In this document: piece after piece, positions 26,089 to 35,138 of the stretch
How the letters are laid out: every line of letters starts with the position of its first letter
Position numbering within the stretch: position 1 is the stretch's first letter
Assembly (NCBI RefSeq): GCF_001544475.1
Contig: NZ_FCNW02000030.1
Span: 17,973-81,972 of the forward strand
Direction: 5' to 3'
DNA from: Caballeronia humi
GTDB taxonomy: Bacteria > Pseudomonadota > Gammaproteobacteria > Burkholderiales > Burkholderiaceae
DNA length: 64,000 nt
The notes under the pieces: model-generated
Told to the model about the DNA's origin: nothing
Databases searched by the model: none
The model's input: the letters and a program-made list of their open reading frames with translations, nothing else
Made by a program: the position numbers and the translations under genes

Positions 26089-26838
26089 ATGGGTAAGCTC
26101 AAAGGCAAGGTCGCGTTAATCACCGGCGGCAGCAGTGGCATCGGACTGGCGACTGCCGCGAGGTTCGTCGCGGAAGGTGCGCATGTCTTCATCACGGGAC
26201 GCCGTCAGGCTGAACTCGACAAAGCGGTTGCCGTCATCGGCTCGAATGTCACGCCGGTTCAGGGCGACATTTCCCGTCTGGAGGATCTCGACCGGCTCTA
26301 TGAGACGGTAAAGCGCGAGAAAGGCGGGCTGGATATCGTTGTCGCGAGTGCGGGCTACGTCGAGGTGCTGCCCACGGAATCGGTGACGCCGGAGCACTTC
26401 GACACCACCTTCGGCATCAACGCACGCGGCACTTTCTTCACGGTGCAAAAGGCATTGCCGCTGCTGCGCGACGGCGGCTCGATCGTGCTGGTATCGTCCG
26501 GCATGCATATCAAGGGTTTTCCGGCGTATGGCGTCTATGCGGCCACGAAGGCAGCCATCCGCTCCTTCACCCGAACGTGGGCGGCGGAATTCAAAGACCG
26601 CGGCATTCGCGTGAATACGCTGAGTCCGGGACTGATCGAGACGCCGATCATCGACGGCCAGTTCAGTTCGAAGGAAGAAGCGGACGGTGCACGGGCGATG
26701 TTCAAACAGATCACGCCGCTCGGCCGAATCGGCCGCGCCGATGAGATGGCCGCCGCCGCATTGTTCCTCGCCTCGAATGAGAGCAGCTACAGCACAGGGA
26801 TCGACCTGGTCGCGGACGGGGGGATTACACAGCTATAG
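26089..26838 (+). CDS. SDR family oxidoreductase
   Basis: A 249-residue classical short-chain dehydrogenase: KVALITGGSSGIG (cofactor loop), SAG motif as VASAGYVEVL, catalytic Ser in VLVSSGMHI, and YGVYAATKAA (YxxxK). The ATG at 26089 follows CGGAGAAACAG. The upstream 258-bp gap (25831-26088) has no convincing gene. A LysR gene follows in the same direction 69 bp downstream, so the two may be cotranscribed. Substrate unknown. Confidence 0.9.
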   Translation: MGKLKGKVALITGGSSGIGLATAARFVAEGAHVFITGRRQAELDKAVAVIGSNVTPVQGDISRLEDLDRLYETVKREKGGLDIVVASAGYVEVLPTESVTPEHFDTTFGINARGTFFTVQKALPLLRDGGSIVLVSSGMHIKGFPAYGVYAATKAAIRSFTRTWAAEFKDRGIRVNTLSPGLIETPIIDGQFSSKEEADGARAMFKQITPLGRIGRADEMAAAALFLASNESSYSTGIDLVADGGITQL

Positions 26839-26907
26839 ACTGGGCGCAGCAGCGCGCACGTCTGCTCGACGCTCTACTTCGCCGCATGCCCCAAAGGAGC
26901 GTTAGCG

Positions 26908-27813
26908 ATGGACCGAATCGACGTCATGCGGCTTTTCATCCGGGTTGCCGACACCGGCAATTTTTCGAAGGCGGCGCGTGCGGCAGGCATCAGCCAGCCG
27001 ACGGCCAGCAAAACGGTCGCCAGCCTCGAAGCACGGCTCGGCGCGCAACTGCTGCGCCGCAGCTCGCGCGGCCTCACGCTCACCGATGCTGGCCAGAGCT
27101 TCTACGAAGGCGCCGTCGAGATTGTCGAGAAAGTGGACAACGTCGAGTCCCGCGTTGGAAGGGGGGAAGCGTCACCGTCAGGCGTGGTGCGCGTTGCCCT
27201 CTCGCCGGCTTTCGGTCGCATGCAGATCATTCCGCACATGACGCAATTCCTTGCGCAGTATCCCGAGGTCCGTGTGGAGTTCATCGTCGCGCAGCGCTAC
27301 ATCAATCTGATCGAGGAAGGGGTCGATGTGGCCATACGCATCGGTCCACTCACCGACTCCACGCTGATCGCGCGTCGCATCGGCAGCACTCAATACGCCA
27401 CGGTAGCGTCACCGATGTATCTGGAGCGTGCGGGCATGCCCCACGCGCTGGATGATCTCGCCGACCACGACTGCATCGCCCTCATGTCGCGCGACGCGCC
27501 ACGGACATGGCCGTTCCTCGGGCCCGAAGGTCCGGTTGAGCACGTGCCGCAGGGACCCGTGCGCAGCAACGACGCCGAATATGTCCGCGCCGCGGTGATC
27601 GCGGGGTTGGGGATCGGGCATAACGCAGGCTGGCTGTATTCACGCGACATCGACGAAGGCCGGCTCGTGCCGATCCTGGAGGAGTTCAGGCCCGCGACAT
27701 TCCCCATCAATGCCGTCTGGCCGGGAAGTCGCCGGTTGCCGGGCAAGACGCGCGTGTTCATCGAATTCCTGGCGGCGCTGTTTGCCGCCGATCCTCTGCT
27801 TGCCATCCGCTAG
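26908..27813 (+). CDS. LysR family transcriptional regulator
   Basis: A 301-residue LysR: the HTH is FIRVADTGNFSKAARAAGISQPTASKTVASLEARLGAQLLRR, followed by a substrate-binding domain. AAGGAGCG precedes the ATG. It follows the SDR gene in the same direction, which is unusual since many LysR genes are divergent from their targets. The inducer is unknown. A non-coding 215-bp stretch with no distinctive element follows. Confidence 0.9.
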   Translation: MDRIDVMRLFIRVADTGNFSKAARAAGISQPTASKTVASLEARLGAQLLRRSSRGLTLTDAGQSFYEGAVEIVEKVDNVESRVGRGEASPSGVVRVALSPAFGRMQIIPHMTQFLAQYPEVRVEFIVAQRYINLIEEGVDVAIRIGPLTDSTLIARRIGSTQYATVASPMYLERAGMPHALDDLADHDCIALMSRDAPRTWPFLGPEGPVEHVPQGPVRSNDAEYVRAAVIAGLGIGHNAGWLYSRDIDEGRLVPILEEFRPATFPINAVWPGSRRLPGKTRVFIEFLAALFAADPLLAIR

Positions 27814-28028
27814 CGAGCGTAGCTATTCGATGACGGCATACGTCCTATGCGGCCGCGCTGTCTACCGGACGAGGCGATCGGAGTCTATCTTTGTCTTCAA
27901 GGCGCCGGGGAATAAACCTCCGGCGCACAGGCACCGAGCGGGGCCGACGCTTTCTCTGCCCCTGCGCACACTTTCTAAAGACACTGAAGTGTGAGCCGCC
28001 TTTTTAATCGTCTTTGAAGGAGTTGAAA

Positions 28029-28346
28029 ATGGTTGATCAAAATGGACCTACCTATTTCGTCGTGTTCCACAGCCCCGGTCCCAAGTGGGTCACCGATAAA
28101 CCCTACAACGAGCAACCGGGTTTCTACGACCACGTCAAATACATCGATGACTGGTTCGAGAAGGGCGCGATTGTATTGAGCGGCCCGTTCATGGAGCCAT
28201 CCGGTGGCATGGCAGCCGGCGGCATGGCGATCTTCAAGAGCACGGATTTGAAGGCGGCTACCGAACTCGGAACGGAGGATCCGACGGTCAAGTCCGGGTT
28301 GCTCAATGTGACTGTGAAGCCGTGGTGGGTACCGTTCCACCACTAG
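28029..28346 (+). CDS. YciI-like protein
   Basis: A 105-residue protein with the YCII dimeric alpha/beta-barrel pattern: YFVVFHSPGPKW, FYDHVKYIDDWFEKGAIVLSGPF and GGMAIFKSTDLKAATEL. The role of the family is mostly unknown; some are hydrolases or dehalogenase-like. The ATG at 28029 is 8 bp after GGAG; a TTG 15 bp upstream is less likely. Confidence 0.78.
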   Translation: MVDQNGPTYFVVFHSPGPKWVTDKPYNEQPGFYDHVKYIDDWFEKGAIVLSGPFMEPSGGMAAGGMAIFKSTDLKAATELGTEDPTVKSGLLNVTVKPWWVPFHH

Positions 28347-28420
28347 GCACGGGAAGGTGCATGCTGCGTTCCGGCATCGAAGGATGCGCAGCATGCCGAT
28401 GCTTCTACGTGGCGCGCCCG

Positions 28421-29743
28421 TCAGTGAAACCACTTCATCATCAGCGTAGCGAAAACGATCATCCCCGCGCCTCCGATCCGCGTCGAAATCTGGGCAAACG
28501 GCATCAGCCCCATTCGGTTCGACGACGACAGGATCGCGACATCGCCCGTGCCGCCCAGGCCGCTATGGCAAGCCGTGATGATCGCCGACTCGACCGGATA
28601 CATCTTCAGCCACATGCCCACGAAGAAGCCCGAAATGATCATCGCGATCACGGTCGATGCGCAGATCACGAAGTAAGCCGGCGAAAACGCGCCGACCAGC
28701 TTGTCCCACGAAACGAACAGCGTGCCCAGTCCGACGAGAATCGCAAACGTCAGGTTCGTCGACATGAACTTGTACATCTGGTACGCGCCGATTTCCATCG
28801 ATTCGGGAATCGCGTGAGCAAGCTTCAGCAACGCGGCTGCGACGATCATGAGCACCGGGCCAGGGATGCCAGTGACCGGTGCAAGCAGCGCACCGAGGAT
28901 AAACAGCGTGCAGGCGAGCAGCAGTCCAAAACCCATCAGCCGCAAGTCGAGCGCGGACTCGGCCTTTTGCGCCTTGAGCAACTCCTGATCCTCGCCGGTG
29001 CGCACGAGGACGCCTTCGCCGCTAAAGATGGGATGCTTTTCGCCGAATCGCTTGAGAATGCCGCTCGCCAGAATCGCGATGACGTTGCCGATCAGCGCAG
29101 CCGGAACCATCATCGCGATCAGGTGACCCTGCGCCGTGCCCGTGATCTCCGCATAGCCGATGGAGAGCGGCAAAATGCCTTCGCCGATGCCGCCGCCGAG
29201 GATCGGAATGACGATGTAAAAAAACACATGCTTCGGGTCGTAGCCGAACAACAATCCCACAAGAATGCCCGCCGCGATCGCCGTCACCGTGCCCACCAGA
29301 AGGGGAACGAACATCTTGAGAAAGCCCTGGATCAGGATCTTCCGGTTCATCCCGAGAATGCTGCCCGCGACGAGACACGCGATGTACAGATACTGAAGGT
29401 TCGCGGTCTTCATCGTCGTGGTGATGGCCTTGAGCGTCGTGTCGTCCATCAGCTTGTAGCCGAGCAGGGCAGAGGGCACGAAGAGGCAAAGAATCGCGGG
29501 GCCGCCGATATGCCTGAAGAGCGGAATCCGCTTGCCGACTTCACCCAGCAGCAGTCCGGACAACATCAGCACGGCAAAGCCGCCGATCATGTCGTTGGGG
29601 AGCTTTTTCGTGACGATGGCGAGGACGGTGATGACAGCCACCGCGATGAACATCGGAACGGGCATTCCGCCGATCGTCAGTGTTGACCATGTCGCTCGCC
29701 GGCCGAGCGCCGGCACGCTCGCGTGCGTCGAGGTATTTTCCAT
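28421..29743 (-). CDS. 2-hydroxycarboxylate (citrate/malate) transporter, 2HCT family
   Basis: A 440-residue membrane protein with about eleven hydrophobic segments and the two GGxG re-entrant-loop motifs of the 2HCT family, GGGIGEG and GLGGTGD. Characterised members (CitS, CimH, MaeN) carry citrate, malate or related 2-hydroxy acids with Na+ or H+. It is downstream of leuD-leuC-like genes in the same direction (71 bp gap), so it may import the substrate that these enzymes isomerise. Confidence 0.9.
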   Translation of the reverse strand: MENTSTHASVPALGRRATWSTLTIGGMPVPMFIAVAVITVLAIVTKKLPNDMIGGFAVLMLSGLLLGEVGKRIPLFRHIGGPAILCLFVPSALLGYKLMDDTTLKAITTTMKTANLQYLYIACLVAGSILGMNRKILIQGFLKMFVPLLVGTVTAIAAGILVGLLFGYDPKHVFFYIVIPILGGGIGEGILPLSIGYAEITGTAQGHLIAMMVPAALIGNVIAILASGILKRFGEKHPIFSGEGVLVRTGEDQELLKAQKAESALDLRLMGFGLLLACTLFILGALLAPVTGIPGPVLMIVAAALLKLAHAIPESMEIGAYQMYKFMSTNLTFAILVGLGTLFVSWDKLVGAFSPAYFVICASTVIAMIISGFFVGMWLKMYPVESAIITACHSGLGGTGDVAILSSSNRMGLMPFAQISTRIGGAGMIVFATLMMKWFH

Positions 29744-29814
29744 TTCACGTCTCCTGACAGGAATTGATTTACTGCTCTGCGGTGGCCCAACCAGTCTTCG
29801 CTGGTGTTACGTTC

Positions 29815-30453
29815 TCAGGCTGCGCGCTGTTGATTCGGAAGGTCGATCTTCATCCACGGGTGATCCGCGTAATGACGGGCTTCGAATGCGTCGATCGCTT
29901 TGGCATCGCTCAGCGTCATGCCGATCATGTCCAGGCCTTCTACGAACATGTGCTTTTGCCGCGCGGGCAGATCGAACGGGAATTCGGAGCCGTCAGCGGT
30001 AATGACGCGCTGGCGCTGGACGTCGATCGTCAATTGGCTTTTCGCGGGGTCGCTGACGAGTTCCATCAACTTCGCCATCGCCGACGGATCGAGCATCACG
30101 AGCAGCAGGCGATTGTTAAGCGCGTTGAAATAAAAGATCTCGCCGAAGCTGGGCGCGATCACTGCTTCGAAACCGGCTTGCTGCAAGCCCCAGACAGCGT
30201 GTTCGCGACTGGAGCCGCAGCCGAAGTTCGCGCCGGTGACGAGAATCCGGGCGTCGCGATATTCAGCCTTGTTGAGCACGAACTCTTCTTTCGGGGCGCC
30301 GGAGGCGTCAGTGCGAAGGTCGTACAGGACGCCGCGCGCCAAACCCGACTTGTCGATGCCGAAGAGGAACTGCTTCGGCATGATCTGGTCGGTGTCGAGG
30401 TTGTTGAGGGGCAGGGGTGCGGCGATCCCGGCTACCGTTTCGTGCTTAGACAT
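29815..30453 (-). CDS. leuD: 3-isopropylmalate dehydratase small subunit (LeuD family)
   Basis: A 212-residue LeuD: PLPLNNLDTDQIMPKQFL at the start, LVTGANFGCGSSREHAVWGL (substrate-binding loop), and the IAPSFGEIFYFNA segment. It overlaps the leuC stop by 8 bp, the usual coupling. Without leuB or leuA nearby and with a 2-hydroxycarboxylate transporter adjacent, it may belong to a catabolic isomerase of citramalate-, malate- or tartrate-type acids rather than leucine synthesis. That is inference; sequence alone supports only the family. Confidence 0.88.
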   Translation of the reverse strand: MSKHETVAGIAAPLPLNNLDTDQIMPKQFLFGIDKSGLARGVLYDLRTDASGAPKEEFVLNKAEYRDARILVTGANFGCGSSREHAVWGLQQAGFEAVIAPSFGEIFYFNALNNRLLLVMLDPSAMAKLMELVSDPAKSQLTIDVQRQRVITADGSEFPFDLPARQKHMFVEGLDMIGMTLSDAKAIDAFEARHYADHPWMKIDLPNQQRAA

Positions 30454-31857
30454 GATTGAACCCCTTGCGTACGTCGACGATGCGTCCGGCGAGCGCGGCG
30501 GCTGCGGCCATCGCCGGGCTCATGAGATGGGTGCGTGCGCCGCGACCCTGGCGGCCTTCGAATTTCGGTTGGTCGTCGAGGCGCAGCGCTGGCCGGGTTC
30601 GAGGATGTCGTCGTTCATCGCGAGACACATCGAGCAGCCGGGCTGGCGCCACTCGAATCCCGCTTCAATCAGCGTGTTCGCGATGCCTTCGCGTTCCGCC
30701 TGCTCGCGGACCATGCCCGAACCGGGGACGACCATCGCGCGCACCGACGGCGCGACCTTGTGCCCGCGCACGACATCGGCGACGGCCCGCAAGTCTTCGA
30801 TGCGCGCGTTCGTGCACGAGCCGATGAAGACGTGATCGATGGCGAGACCATCGATCACCTGGCCCGCGTCGAGTCCCATGTAGGTCAACGCCTTCGACGC
30901 GTTGTGGCGTTCGAGCGGGTCCGCCGACAGTTCAGGGATGTGATCGGCTATCGATATCGCCTGATCCGGGCTCGTGCCCCACGTCACGAAGGGCGCGACG
31001 ACGTTCGCGTCGAAGCGGTGCGTGACGTCGAACGTGGCGTCGTCGTCGGACTTGAGCTGCTTCCATTGCTCGGCGGCCGCGGCGATATCGTGCGGCGACA
31101 AGTCCTTGATCCGATCGGTCACGTAGTTGACCGTGGTGTCGTCCGGCGCGATCAGTGCGCCGCGCGCGCCGGCTTCGACGGTCATGTTGCACAACGTCAT
31201 GCGCGCTTCCGCCGACAACGCCGCGATCGCCGCCCCACTGTATTCGACCGCGAATCCACGCGCGCCTTGCGCGCCGATCTTCGAGATGATGTAGAGCACG
31301 AGATCCTTCGATGTCGTGGCTTCCGGAAGCCTTCCGTCGACGTGAATGCGCATGTCTCGCGCCACGCGGTAGACGAGCGTCTGCGTAGCCAGCACATGTT
31401 CGACTTCCGATGTGCCGATGCCGAAACCCAGCGCGCCCAACGCGCCATAGGTCGTCGTGTGGCTGTCGCCGCACAGCACCACCATGCCGGGGCGAATCAG
31501 CCCGATTTCCGGCGCGACGACGTGTTCGATCCCTTGCTCGCGGTCCTTCACATCGAACAGGTGGATGCCGTGCTTCCGGCAATTGCGCGTGAAGTTGCTG
31601 GCTTGATGCGCGGCCGCATCGATCATGATCGTGCGCTTGTCGACCGCGACCGGATGCGTCGGAATCACGTGATCGACGATGCCCATCTGCTTCTCCGGGC
31701 AGCGCACGGGCAGGTTCTTCTCGGCAAGCCCCGCGAACGCCTGCGGGCTCGTGTATTCGTTCATGATGTGCAGGTCGGCATACAGCGCGACGTGCTGCTC
31801 ATCGACTCGAAAAACCGTGTGGCTTGCCACGATCTTTTGGTAAAGCGTCTGTCCCAT
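30446..31857 (-). pseudogene. leuC: 3-isopropylmalate dehydratase large subunit (LeuC family), frameshifted near the 3' end
   Basis: A LeuC with all main motifs: LCGDSHTTTYGALG, the Fe-S cysteines in FIGSCTNARIEDLR and QPGCSMCLAMN. The ATG at 31857 has GGAGAGA upstream. Near 30560 the frame breaks. The 0 frame ends at 30520 with an unrelated tail, while the next frame continues the expected NFEGRQGRGARTHLMSPAMAAAA and stops at 30446, overlapping leuD exactly as in intact pairs. Loss of one A/T in a CGAATTTCG run explains it. It could be a real mutation or a sequencing or assembly error. About 35 conserved C-terminal residues are lost if real. Confidence 0.8.
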
Positions 31858-31973
31858 GTCTCTCTCCAAACTCGTTTGAACGATCGCTTCCCGACCGTTG
31901 AAGCGAGTTTAATTCGGAAGCATGGGTGATAAAATGCAGACTCTCTTAACCTACTCTTCAGTTTAATTTAACA

Positions 31974-32876
31974 ATGGACCCGATCGCCGACCTGGAGTTT
32001 TTTGCGCGACTGGTGACGCAGGGCAGCCTTTCGGCGTTGGCGCGGGACCTGGGCGTCACGCCGCCCGCGATCAGCGCACGGTTGAGCCAACTGGAGCGGC
32101 GGCTCGGCGTGAAGCTGTTGAACCGCACGACGCGCCGGCTCGCCATGACGCAGGAAGGCGAGCTTTATCTCGGGACGGGTTCGAAGCTGCTTGAACAGGT
32201 GCAGGAACTGGAGCGCATGGTGTCCAGCAGCCGCGAATTGCCGCGCGGGTTGTTAAAGGTGAACGCAACGTTTGGCTTCGGTCGTCGTCATATCGTCCCG
32301 GCGCTTTCGGAATTTCGGCGGCAGTATCCGGATGTGGAGGTGCAACTGGATCTGACCGACCGCCCGGTGAATCTGGCCGAGTTCGCGTTCGATGTCGGCA
32401 TCCGCTTTGGCGATCTGCCGGATCAGCGCGTCGTGGGAAGAAAGCTCACGACGAACCGGCGCTTCGTGTGCGCATCGCCGGGGTATCTGGAGCAGCACGG
32501 CATACCGAACGTCCCCGACGATTTGCGAACCCACCGATGCATCGTGCTGCGAGAAAACGATACCGCCTACGGCACGTGGCATTTCACCAAGGGCAAGCGG
32601 CACGAGCTTGTGAAAGTGCAGGGGACGATGAGCAGCAACGACGGCGAAGCGACGCTGCGCTGGGCGCTCGACGGGCACGGCGTACTCGTGCGTTCGGAGT
32701 GGGACGCGCAATCCTTCATCGATGCGGGAACGCTCACGCGCGTGCTTCCCGATTGGTCGCTTCCCGCGGCCGACATCTACGCCATTTACCCGGAGCGGCT
32801 GAATCTGTCGGCGAAGGTGCGCATTTTCATCGAGTTTCTGGATCAGTATCTGAAGCGGCTTGCCCCAAGTGCGTGA
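31974..32876 (+). CDS. LysR family regulator, divergent from leuC
   Basis: A 300-residue LysR of the DmlR/TtuA-like type: FFARLVTQGSLSALARDLGVTPPAISARLSQLERRLGVKLLNRTTRRLAMT, then RGLLKVNATFGFGRRHIVPALSEF. It starts 116 bp from leuC on the opposite strand, and so probably regulates leuC-leuD and the transporter. Its last 50 bp overlap the end of the next, convergent LysR gene. The two regulators are clear paralogues. Confidence 0.9.
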   Translation: MDPIADLEFFARLVTQGSLSALARDLGVTPPAISARLSQLERRLGVKLLNRTTRRLAMTQEGELYLGTGSKLLEQVQELERMVSSSRELPRGLLKVNATFGFGRRHIVPALSEFRRQYPDVEVQLDLTDRPVNLAEFAFDVGIRFGDLPDQRVVGRKLTTNRRFVCASPGYLEQHGIPNVPDDLRTHRCIVLRENDTAYGTWHFTKGKRHELVKVQGTMSSNDGEATLRWALDGHGVLVRSEWDAQSFIDAGTLTRVLPDWSLPAADIYAIYPERLNLSAKVRIFIEFLDQYLKRLAPSA

Positions 32877-33867
32877 CCTTCCGGCCAGTTCTTTTTCTCC
32901 GCTCAGGAACATGCTCGTTCACGTCGACTGGGACAAAAGGTGCCTGAAGGTGATCGACCAGAAAATCAATGAAGGCTCGCGCCCGAGCTGTTTGATTGCG
33001 CTGCCGCGGATAGTAGACAAAGAGGTCGGCTGAAGGGATCACCGTGTTCGGCAGCACGAGTTTGAGCCGTCCGCTCTGGAGATACTTCGCGAGATCCCAC
33101 TCCGAGCGAATCAGAATCCCGTGCCCATCGAGCGCCCATCGCAGGACGATGTCGCCATCGTTGCTCGATAGCGCGCCTTTCACCTTCAGCGCTTCGATGT
33201 GGTCGTTCACGATGTAGCGCCACACGCCGTACGCATCATCGTTCTGCCGATGAATGATGCAACGATGATGCAGTAAATTCTCGACGCGCTCGGGCGTGCC
33301 GAACCGTTCGAGATACTTCGGCGAAGCGCAAAGAAACCGGCGATTGCTCATGATGCGCCGCGCGCTGAGGCGGCTGTCCGGCAGTTCGCCGAATCGTATC
33401 GCCATGTCGAATGCGCCTTCCACCAGATCGACGGGCCGATCCGTGACCTCGAACTGAATCTCGACGTGCGGGAAGCGCTTCGCGAACTCCGACACGAGCG
33501 GCGCGATCGTCGTCCGGCCGAAGCCGAGCGTCGCGTTCACACGCAACAGACCCTGCGGATCGCTCCGCGCGCCGGAGATCGCTTCCTCCATCTCGCGCAC
33601 TTGCCCGACGATCTGCGTCGCGTAACGCAGGTACGTTTCGCCCTCGGGCGTCAGGCTGACGCTGCGCGTCGTCCGGTTGACGAGCCGCGCGTCAAGCCGT
33701 TTCTCGATGATGCCGAGCCGCTTCGTCGCTGCCGGCGGTGTCAGATCGAGCGCGCGCGCAGCTCCAGACATGCTCTTCAGCTTCGCGAGCAAGATGAAGA
33801 ATTCGAAGTCGGTTGCCGAGTCGTTATTCACTTTGAGTGAAGAATGAAATGAAAACAAGTGAATCAT
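32827..33867 (-). CDS. LysR family regulator, divergent from tarD
   Basis: A roughly 346-residue LysR: DFEFFILLAKLKSMSGAARALDLTPPAATKRLGIIEKRLDARLVNRTTR, then QGLLRVNATLGFGRTTIAPLVSEFAKRFPHVEIQF. The start is uncertain: ATG at 33867 or GTG at 33831, which fits the family better. A 40-residue C-terminal tail extends past the usual LysR end and overlaps the neighbouring LysR gene by 50 bp. Only about 80 bp separate it from tarD, so tarD is the likely target. Confidence 0.85.
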   Translation of the reverse strand: MIHLFSFHSSLKVNNDSATDFEFFILLAKLKSMSGAARALDLTPPAATKRLGIIEKRLDARLVNRTTRSVSLTPEGETYLRYATQIVGQVREMEEAISGARSDPQGLLRVNATLGFGRTTIAPLVSEFAKRFPHVEIQFEVTDRPVDLVEGAFDMAIRFGELPDSRLSARRIMSNRRFLCASPKYLERFGTPERVENLLHHRCIIHRQNDDAYGVWRYIVNDHIEALKVKGALSSNDGDIVLRWALDGHGILIRSEWDLAKYLQSGRLKLVLPNTVIPSADLFVYYPRQRNQTARARAFIDFLVDHLQAPFVPVDVNEHVPERRKRTGRKVTHLGQAASDTDPETR

Positions 33868-33949
33868 AGCGCCACTTTTCACGCATAACCTAGCGACTCC
33901 TACAGCCCGACACCGATACCGACCAGCGGGCATCACTCTGGAGACAGCC

Positions 33950-35116
33950 ATGAGAATCGTTGAAATCCGCGAAAAGACCGTTCCGATCAGCTCCCCGATC
34001 CGCAATGCCTATATCGACTTCAGCAAGATGACGCTGAGTCTCGTCGCGGTCGTCACTGACGTGATCCGCGACGGCAAGCCGGTGATCGGCTACGGCTTCA
34101 ATTCGAACGGCCGCTACGGGCAGGGCAAGCTGATGCGCGAGCGCTTCATTCCGCGTCTGCTCGAAGCCGATCCCGCCTCCCTCGTCAACGATGCCGGCGA
34201 CAACCTCGACCCGCACAAGATCTGGGCGACGATGTTCACGAATGAAAAGCCCGGCGGTCACGGCGAGCGTTCCGTCGCGATCGGCACGATCGACATGGCC
34301 GTGTGGGATGCCGTCGCGAAGATCGAAGGCAAGCCGCTGTTTCAACTGCTTGCGGACCGCTACGGCAATGGCACGCCGGACCGCAAAATCTTCGTGTACG
34401 CCGCCGGCGGTTACTACTATCCGGGCCAGGATCACGGCAAGCTGAAGGACGAGATGCGCAGCTACATCGACCGGGGCTATACGGTCGTGAAGAAGAAAAT
34501 CGGCGGCGCCTCACTCGATGAAGATCTGCGCCGCATCGATTCGATTCTGAGCGTGCTCGGCGATGGCCAGAAGCTCGCGGTCGATGCCAACGGCCGCTTC
34601 GATCTCGACACCGCGATTCAATACGCGAAGGCGCTCTCGCAATACGACCTGTTCTGGTACGAGGAACCGGGCGACCCGCTCGACTACGAACTGCAGGCGA
34701 CGCTGCGCAACTACTACGACAAGCCGATGGCAACCGGAGAAGACCTCTTTTCGATGCAGGACGCGCGCAACCTGATCCGCTACGGCGGCATGCGCGCCGA
34801 TCGCGACTGGCTGCAATTCGACTGCGCGCTGAGCTACGGCCTCGTCGAATATCTGCGCACGCTCGACATGCTGCATGAGCACGGCTGGTCGGCGAAACGC
34901 TGCATTCCGCACGGCGGGCATCAGATGTCGCTAAACATCGCGGCTGGTTTGGGCCTTGGCGGCAATGAATCGTATCCGGACCTGTTCCAGCCCTACGGCG
35001 GCTTCCCCGACGGCGTGAAGGTCGATGGCGGCTACATCACCATGCCGGACCTGCCCGGCATCGGCTTCGAAGGCAAAGCCGATCTCTTCGCCGAGATGCA
35101 AAAGCTTTCCGCATAA
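33950..35116 (+). CDS. tarD: D-tartrate dehydratase, enolase superfamily
   Basis: A 388-residue mandelate-racemase-group enolase closely resembling the characterised D-tartrate dehydratase of Bradyrhizobium (389 residues). Shared features are SSPIRNAYIDF near the start, GGHGERSVAIGTIDMAVWDA, the catalytic KKK at residues 181-183, the metal ligands in DANGRFD and WYEEPGDPLDY, TGEDLFS, and HGGHQMSLNIAAGLGLGGNESYPD. It would convert D-tartrate to oxaloacetate. It is a single gene with a divergent LysR. Confidence 0.9.
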   Translation: MRIVEIREKTVPISSPIRNAYIDFSKMTLSLVAVVTDVIRDGKPVIGYGFNSNGRYGQGKLMRERFIPRLLEADPASLVNDAGDNLDPHKIWATMFTNEKPGGHGERSVAIGTIDMAVWDAVAKIEGKPLFQLLADRYGNGTPDRKIFVYAAGGYYYPGQDHGKLKDEMRSYIDRGYTVVKKKIGGASLDEDLRRIDSILSVLGDGQKLAVDANGRFDLDTAIQYAKALSQYDLFWYEEPGDPLDYELQATLRNYYDKPMATGEDLFSMQDARNLIRYGGMRADRDWLQFDCALSYGLVEYLRTLDMLHEHGWSAKRCIPHGGHQMSLNIAAGLGLGGNESYPDLFQPYGGFPDGVKVDGGYITMPDLPGIGFEGKADLFAEMQKLSA

Positions 35117-35138
35117 GCCTTCAAAAAGAGCGCCGACC

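Noticed and set aside
28322..29686. 454-codon plus-strand frame opposite the 2HCT transporter
   Set aside because: Composition (Arg, His, Asp, Gln) is typical of antisense to a membrane protein gene; no ribosome site or family.
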